A stretch of 64,000 nucleotides of DNA. Source: Elusimicrobiaceae bacterium (GTDB lineage: Bacteria > Elusimicrobiota > Elusimicrobia > Elusimicrobiales > Elusimicrobiaceae). Position numbers and translations under genes: made by a program. Within the stretch, counting starts at the first letter, position 1, and each line of letters begins with the position of its first letter. Under the pieces are notes generated by a model. The model made no database searches. It saw only the letters and a program-made list of their open reading frames with translations, and was not told the DNA's origin. This document shows, in pieces, positions 60,414 through 64,000 of this stretch. The DNA lies in contig JAFVFN010000022.1 in assembly GCA_017475405.1 (NCBI GenBank), forward strand, positions 1 to 64,000, written 5' to 3'.

Positions 60414-60446
60414 ACGGCCTTTAGACCTAACCGGCGACTGGGTCCT
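60414..60446 (-). promoter_or_regulatory. Three-half-site element (copy d)
   Basis: On the minus strand: AGGACCCA, eight bases, TTAGGTCT, aaa, GGCCGT. It starts right after the clpP terminator and ends 35 bases before the gene start at 60378. Confidence 0.52.
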
Positions 60447-60478
60447 TTAAAAAACGGCACCCGTTCGGGGTGCCGTTT
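60447..60478 (-). terminator. Terminator of clpP
   Basis: AAACGGCACCC pairs with GGGTGCCGTTT around GTTCG; the minus strand continues with a T run. Confidence 0.92.
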
Positions 60479-60493
60479 TGAAGTGAAATAACT

Positions 60494-61081
60494 TTATTTT
60501 TTAAGTTCCAATACGGCATCGATAAGGCCGTATTCTTTGGCTTCCTGGGCGGACATATAGTAGTTACGTTCGCTGTCGTGACGAATTTTTTCTTTGTCCT
60601 GACCCGTATGGTGCGCCAAAATATCCAGCAGGTGTTCCTTGTTTTTATGCAGTTCCTGTGCTTCAATTTCAATATCGGTAACCTGCCCGGAAATCCCGCC
60701 GCCCCAAATTAAAGGCTGGTGGATCATGATACGCGCATGCGGCAAGGCATAGCGTTTGCCTTTGGAACCGGCCGCCAATAATACAGCTCCAAAGCTCATG
60801 GCTTGTCCCATACAAATGGTTGTGATGGGGGCTTTGATAAACTGCATGGTATCATAGATAGCCAGTCCGGCCGTAACCATACCGCCCGGGGAGTTAATGT
60901 AGAGGTTGATTTCCCGGTTCGGATCATCCGCATCCAAATACAAAAGCTGGGCGATAATCATGTTGGCACTGGCCGTGTCTACTTCGCCTTCACGTCCGCC
61001 CACAAAGATAATACGGTCTTTGAGCAGACGGGAGAAAATATCGTATCCGACGTTTTTTTCAATAATAGTAGGTATAATCAT
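60494..61081 (-). CDS. clpP: ATP-dependent Clp protease proteolytic subunit
   Basis: 195 aa from the start at 61081 ([10 protein letters not shown]), the usual ClpP beginning; the ATG at 61153 would add an unusual N-terminus. Catalytic Ser in [20 protein letters not shown], His in ARIMIHQP and Asp in the C-terminal helix region. It forms the 14-subunit peptidase chamber used with ClpX or ClpA. clpX and tig are not adjacent. Confidence 0.95.
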   Translation of the reverse strand: MIIPTIIEKNVGYDIFSRLLKDRIIFVGGREGEVDTASANMIIAQLLYLDADDPNREINLYINSPGGMVTAGLAIYDTMQFIKAPITTICMGQAMSFGAVLLAAGSKGKRYALPHARIMIHQPLIWGGGISGQVTDIEIEAQELHKNKEHLLDILAHHTGQDKEKIRHDSERNYYMSAQEAKEYGLIDAVLELKK

Positions 61082-61146
61082 ACTTACATTATAGCAAAAA
61101 GTAAAAAAGAACTTATGTGGTTTGTTTGGGGGCAGAAAGTTGTTTG

Positions 61147-61683
61147 TTAGCAATTAGCACATTTAAAAATCCCTGTAAAACTTTGGCAAATTTTTTTACC
61201 CATAGCCGAGTCGTTTTTTACGTCACAATGCCGTTCTCCGGCAGTGGATGGCACAATAGTTCGGTGTAATAATCGAAAATTAATTTGAAAGTCACGGGTG
61301 GAATCGCAGGTGGCCCACGAGCTGTTATTATCCGGGCAGTAATTGGCATTGATAGCTCTGTTAGGGTCATAGGCTAGTACAAAGTAATTTCCACATTTTA
61401 ATAATTCTCCCTCGCCATTTTCCGTATACTCATCGTAATCAATATGCGTACATTCCGGGGGAATGGCTATGTCTAACTCACTAAATGTAGCCGCGTATTT
61501 CCCGTTGGCCAAAAAATATACCTCTTGTGCATCTGCAGCTGCTTTCACAAGGGGCAATATGTTGCTTACTCGGGCTTTGGTAACGGCTGTTTTATATTGA
61601 GGCAGTGCCACAGCGGTTAGTATTCCTATAATCAATACCACGACGAGTAATTCGATTAACGTAAAGGCATATTTATTTTTCAT
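61147..61683 (-). CDS. Type IV prepilin-like protein (leader-RNA class), 178 aa
   Basis: The start at 61683 follows [32 protein letters not shown], Ala at -1 and a Thr inside the helix where others have Ala. [19 protein letters not shown] follows. Eight Cys in the C-terminal half (PPECTH, LKCGNY, NYCPDN, ATCDST, RHCDVK, KICQS, FKCANC), the most Cys-rich pilin here. Confidence 0.9.
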   Translation of the reverse strand: MKNKYAFTLIELLVVVLIIGILTAVALPQYKTAVTKARVSNILPLVKAAADAQEVYFLANGKYAATFSELDIAIPPECTHIDYDEYTENGEGELLKCGNYFVLAYDPNRAINANYCPDNNSSWATCDSTRDFQINFRLLHRTIVPSTAGERHCDVKNDSAMGKKICQSFTGIFKCANC

Positions 61684-61720
61684 ATGATATTCTCCTAAAA
61701 TCCTATTTTTGGAGTATAAC

Positions 61721-61956
61721 AAACGGCCATCATCGATGAGTCACGCTAAGCTTCCCATACAATAACAGCCGTAGTTTACTGTCGTGCAGTAAACATTGGA
61801 CACAAAATAACGGGTTTCGAAAGTCCGTTACTTTGCATCTAAACAGGCTGCTTTTGGCTTAGCATGAGGTTTTATATTTTTAAAACCAAGTCCGTATCTC
61901 TTATACGGTCCAAAAACAGATTGAATTGTAATTTCTACTACTCTATTATTATAGCA
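61721..61956 (-). promoter_or_regulatory. Structured leader RNA with terminator/antiterminator and private helix (copy 8)
   Basis: Extended -10 TGCTATAAT (61948-61956, minus). P1 pairs 61910-61919 with 61848-61857 (one G-U pair). Private pairing is shorter: GCTAAG (61745-61750) with CTTAGC (61858-61863), extendable over one mismatch. Short hairpin GTTTACTGC/CAGTAAAC. The terminator 3' arm is GGCCGTTTG, with a weak U tract, so this copy may leak. Confidence 0.75.
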
Positions 61957-61967
61957 AGAAATTTCAC

Positions 61968-61995
61968 TTGACGCGTTTTTTTTTTTTGATATCCT
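61968..61995 (+). promoter_or_regulatory. T12-spacer promoter of a plus-strand prepilin gene
   Basis: TTGACG (61968-61973), T12 (61976-61987), TATCCT (61990-61995). The gap to the divergent leader -10 (61948-61953) is 14 bases. Confidence 0.8.
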
Positions 61996-62028
61996 GTCTC
62001 TATAGAATAACATCTATAGGAGACAGTT

Positions 62029-62553
62029 ATGCAAAGAAATAAACAAGCATTCACACTCATAGAGCTTTTAGTCGTTGTGTTAATTATAGGGATACTGGCG
62101 GCGGTGGTTGTGCCGCAGTACCAAGTAGCCGTTGCTAAATCTAAATATAGTACGATAAAAAACTGGACCAAAAGTATTGCCTCTGCCCAAGAAGCGTATT
62201 ATTTGGCTAATGGAGAATACGCCTCTACCTTTGAGCAATTGGATATTGATATGGGAGGCGTTGCTTTAACAGGATATCCCAATTATCATGTTTTTAAAGG
62301 GGGAACATGTCACGTACAAATAGCAGGAGATCAACGAAGCGTTTCATGTTCGGCAGATAAAACCTCTATGAGCTATCAAATCTATTTATTACATGATAAA
62401 AGTAACAATGGAAACAACAAAAATGTGCGGCTTTGCATTGCTTATAATACAGATTTATCTTCTGTCCAAAATAAAATTTGTAAGCAAGAAACCGGTGCTA
62501 ATCCATATAACCCACCCTCTTCATCTTATATTACTTGGAGATATACCAAGTAA
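62029..62553 (+). CDS. Type IV prepilin-like protein (T12-promoter class), 174 aa
   Basis: [27 protein letters not shown], Ala at -1. [45 protein letters not shown] follows. GTCHVQ, VSCSAD, LCIAYNTDLSSVQNKICKQETG put it in the CKxETG subgroup; it ends YITWRYTK. AGGAGA precedes the ATG. Divergent partner of 61147-61683. Confidence 0.9.
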   Translation: MQRNKQAFTLIELLVVVLIIGILAAVVVPQYQVAVAKSKYSTIKNWTKSIASAQEAYYLANGEYASTFEQLDIDMGGVALTGYPNYHVFKGGTCHVQIAGDQRSVSCSADKTSMSYQIYLLHDKSNNGNNKNVRLCIAYNTDLSSVQNKICKQETGANPYNPPSSSYITWRYTK

Positions 62554-62632
62554 TAAGAATAGTTCCAAATACCTATAAATATATAGAGGACATCTCAGGT
62601 TAGTTGGATTTTATCGGGTAGAGGAATATTTC

Positions 62633-63634
62633 TTAGTGCAAAGTAAGTTTGTATTTGCGGCCTTTGGTTTGTCCAGTGGCCGTTAAAATTCCCTTGGACG
62701 TCAGGGACGTTAACAGCTTTTTGACCATTTCAGAAGACTTGCGGGTTAGTAACTGCGCTCGGTAGTTGTTAATTTCACCGTTATTTTGCAGAAAACCAAT
62801 GATATGAAGTAAAAACTCTCGTTCGGTTTTGGTCAATTTATCGGTAATTTTTTCGGGAATTATTTCGGTAATATTTGGTTTCGGTAATGTTTCAATCGCG
62901 CGTAAAATGGCGGTTAGAATAAATTCTATAAATTCCGTGGAATCGGCTGTTTTTTCGGCGCGTCCCAATACTTCATAGTATCGGGCCTGATTTTCATAAA
63001 CGATTGTTTCTGTGGGAATCCAGGCAAAAATAGGTTGCCATTGGGACAAAATTAATGTTTGCCATAAACGTCCCATACGACCGTTCCCGTCTGCAAACGG
63101 GTGAATGTATTCAATCTCAAAATGAACCACTGCTGATTTTATTAACGGATGTTCCTCGGCGTTCTTTGCCCACTCAAATAAATCGTTTATTAGTGAATGG
63201 ATAAATGGAGGTCTGGCCCCCATATGAATGAGTTGGTTCCCGGCAAATACGCCGACGTTCACAGTGCGAAATTGACCGGACTGCTCTACTAACGAAGCCG
63301 TCATAAGTTTATGTGCAAGCAGAAAATCTGATATTTTATACGGATGAAAGGTTAAAATCTTCTCATACGCTGCATAGGCATTGCGAACCTCTTGGATTTC
63401 CCGGGGATTGCCAATCACGCGATGTCCTTGGATAATATCCGTAATTTGTTCCAGGGATAAAGTATTACCCTCAATGGCCGTGGAAGATTGAATGGAACGC
63501 AGCCGGTTAATTTTGCGCAAATGTAAATTGCGTTCGTATTCTCCGGAGCCGCGCAATTGTCCAATCTGCTGCGAAATATCGGCGATTAGATTGGTGATAG
63601 CGGGGGTTATTTTGAATGCCGGAGACTGTATCAT
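62633..63634 (-). CDS. Fic-family AMP-transferase, 333 aa
   Basis: The Fic motif is complete: IHPFADGNGRMGRLW (about residues 180-195). Upstream, SSTAIEGNTL fits the inhibitory helix (S/T)xxxE(G/N), so activity is probably self-restrained by Glu. A winged-helix domain at the C-terminus (LLHIIGFLQNNGEINNYRAQLLTRKSSEMVKKLLTSL) suggests DNA binding. Start at 63634 chosen over 63664, which overlaps the T12 promoter region; no ribosome binding site is clear. It usually transfers AMP to a protein hydroxyl; target unknown. Confidence 0.9.
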   Translation of the reverse strand: MIQSPAFKITPAITNLIADISQQIGQLRGSGEYERNLHLRKINRLRSIQSSTAIEGNTLSLEQITDIIQGHRVIGNPREIQEVRNAYAAYEKILTFHPYKISDFLLAHKLMTASLVEQSGQFRTVNVGVFAGNQLIHMGARPPFIHSLINDLFEWAKNAEEHPLIKSAVVHFEIEYIHPFADGNGRMGRLWQTLILSQWQPIFAWIPTETIVYENQARYYEVLGRAEKTADSTEFIEFILTAILRAIETLPKPNITEIIPEKITDKLTKTEREFLLHIIGFLQNNGEINNYRAQLLTRKSSEMVKKLLTSLTSKGILTATGQTKGRKYKLTLH

Positions 63635-63658
63635 AAAAATATGATAGCAAAATAACAC

Positions 63659-63686
63659 TTGCATTGTTTTTTTTTTTTGATATTCT
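63659..63686 (+). promoter_or_regulatory. T12-spacer promoter of a plus-strand prepilin gene (TTGCAT variant)
   Basis: TTGCAT (63659-63664), spacer TG-T12-GA (T12 63667-63678), TATTCT (63681-63686). Confidence 0.78.
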
Positions 63687-63720
63687 GTCCTTAGAGAACA
63701 TCGTATATAAGGAGAGAATT

Positions 63721-64000
63721 ATGGTTCAACATAAACAGGCATTTACGCTCATAGAGCTTTTGGTAGTCGTGTTAATTATAGGGATACTGGCGGCGGTGGC
63801 CGTGCCGCAATATCAAAAAGCAGTTGCCAAAGCGCGCTATATTCAACTTATGACGGTAGGAGCGTCTGTAAGACGTGCTGAAGAAGCTTATTATCTAGCC
63901 AATGGAGAATATACATCGGATATAACAGCTTTGGATATTGATGTCCAAGAGACTGATTTTACACTCCATTTGTGGAAGAAAAACAATACTTTTGCCATAT
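63721..64000 (+). CDS. Type IV prepilin-like protein (T12-promoter class), 3' end outside window
   Basis: [27 protein letters not shown], Ala at -1, then [53 protein letters not shown] precedes the ATG. The frame is open to the right edge (93 residues seen), so the Cys-bearing C-terminal domain is mostly missing. Confidence 0.88.
   Translation, partial: MVQHKQAFTLIELLVVVLIIGILAAVAVPQYQKAVAKARYIQLMTVGASVRRAEEAYYLANGEYTSDITALDIDVQETDFTLHLWKKNNTFAI

Noticed and set aside
3292-61956. The repeated leader elements as CRISPR arrays, REP elements or integron attC sites
   Set aside because: They occur once per locus, always in the same place before a prepilin gene, with a promoter at one end and a terminator plus ribosome binding site at the other. 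No spacers, cas genes, integrase or attC core sites are present.
3292-61956. The leaders as c-di-GMP (GEMM) or T-box riboswitches
   Set aside because: GEMM is known upstream of some pilin genes, but its conserved core and tetraloop are not found. T-box sequences and a specifier loop are also absent, and the genes are not aminoacylation genes.
62633-63634. Fic protein as toxin of a FicTA module
   Set aside because: No small antitoxin gene is adjacent; the inhibitory motif is inside the same protein, as in self-regulated Fic proteins.
3542-63678. Clear proof of phase variation from the T12 tracts
   Set aside because: All nine tracts have the same length in this sequence, so no length variation is actually seen. 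Kept only as a hypothesis in the promoter finding.
2744-64000. A diversity-generating retroelement acting on the prepilin C-termini
   Set aside because: No reverse transcriptase gene and no template/variable repeat pair with adenine-biased differences was noticed in the window.

Overview
The window looks like the chromosome of a gut-type member of the Elusimicrobiota (an Elusimicrobium relative). This is an inference from three things: a Gram-negative envelope (LpxK, TolC, a porin, a lipoprotein), an anaerobic fermentative core (NifJ, HydG, PckA, pyruvate kinase, AGCS alanine symporter, NhaC), and above all a very large number of type IV prepilin-like genes scattered one or two at a time between housekeeping genes. 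From memory, that last trait was remarked on in Elusimicrobium minutum. The window holds 17 prepilin genes (the last one cut by the window end) and one decayed remnant.

Layout. 0-3 kb: a cysteine-rich secreted protein fragment and a 614-aa secreted protein. 3-8 kb: a divergent prepilin pair, an aminotransferase, pckA, a SWIB protein and a prepilin. 8-15 kb: cupin and HxlR regulator, a broken tag gene, a secreted protein with a receiver-like domain, an alanine symporter, a porin and hydG. 16-20 kb: a MacAB-TolC-type export operon. 20-27 kb: smpB, uppS, an AlkD-like gene, nhaC, pyk and prepilins. 28-32 kb: a DUF4143 ATPase, asnS and tRNA-Ala. 32-36 kb: lpxK and a Y-family polymerase with its YolD-like partner. 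36-45 kb: rimO, trkH, small envelope proteins and a chymotrypsin-fold protease. 45-52 kb: tRNA-Asn, an MFS transporter, a CbpA-like chaperone, two OsmC proteins, MORN and flavoprotein genes. 52-64 kb: nifJ, glnA, a run of small secreted proteins, clpP, prepilins and fic.

The most striking content is regulatory. The prepilin genes fall into two classes with no exception in this window. All nine plus-strand copies have the same promoter: a -35 box (TTGACG/TTGACA/TTGCAT), a 16-bp spacer holding exactly twelve T, and a TATNYT-like -10. All eight minus-strand copies instead have a roughly 215-235-nt structured leader RNA driven by a TATAAT-like promoter, usually with an extended -10. The leader ends in an intrinsic terminator just before the ribosome binding site. 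Its terminator loop carries a 6-10-nt sequence that differs in every copy yet is complementary to a segment earlier in the same leader. Adjacent sequence (AACAGCCG-type) can pair with the 5' arm of the terminator, so each leader looks like a terminator/antiterminator switch with a private code. In four places the two classes sit back to back with fixed promoter geometry.

A second, unrelated element, three half-sites of the type RGRCCYA / TRGGTCY / GACCC, lies just upstream of six transcription units encoding secreted or envelope proteins and probably defines a small regulon.

All function names come from reading motifs by eye. No database search or folding program was run.
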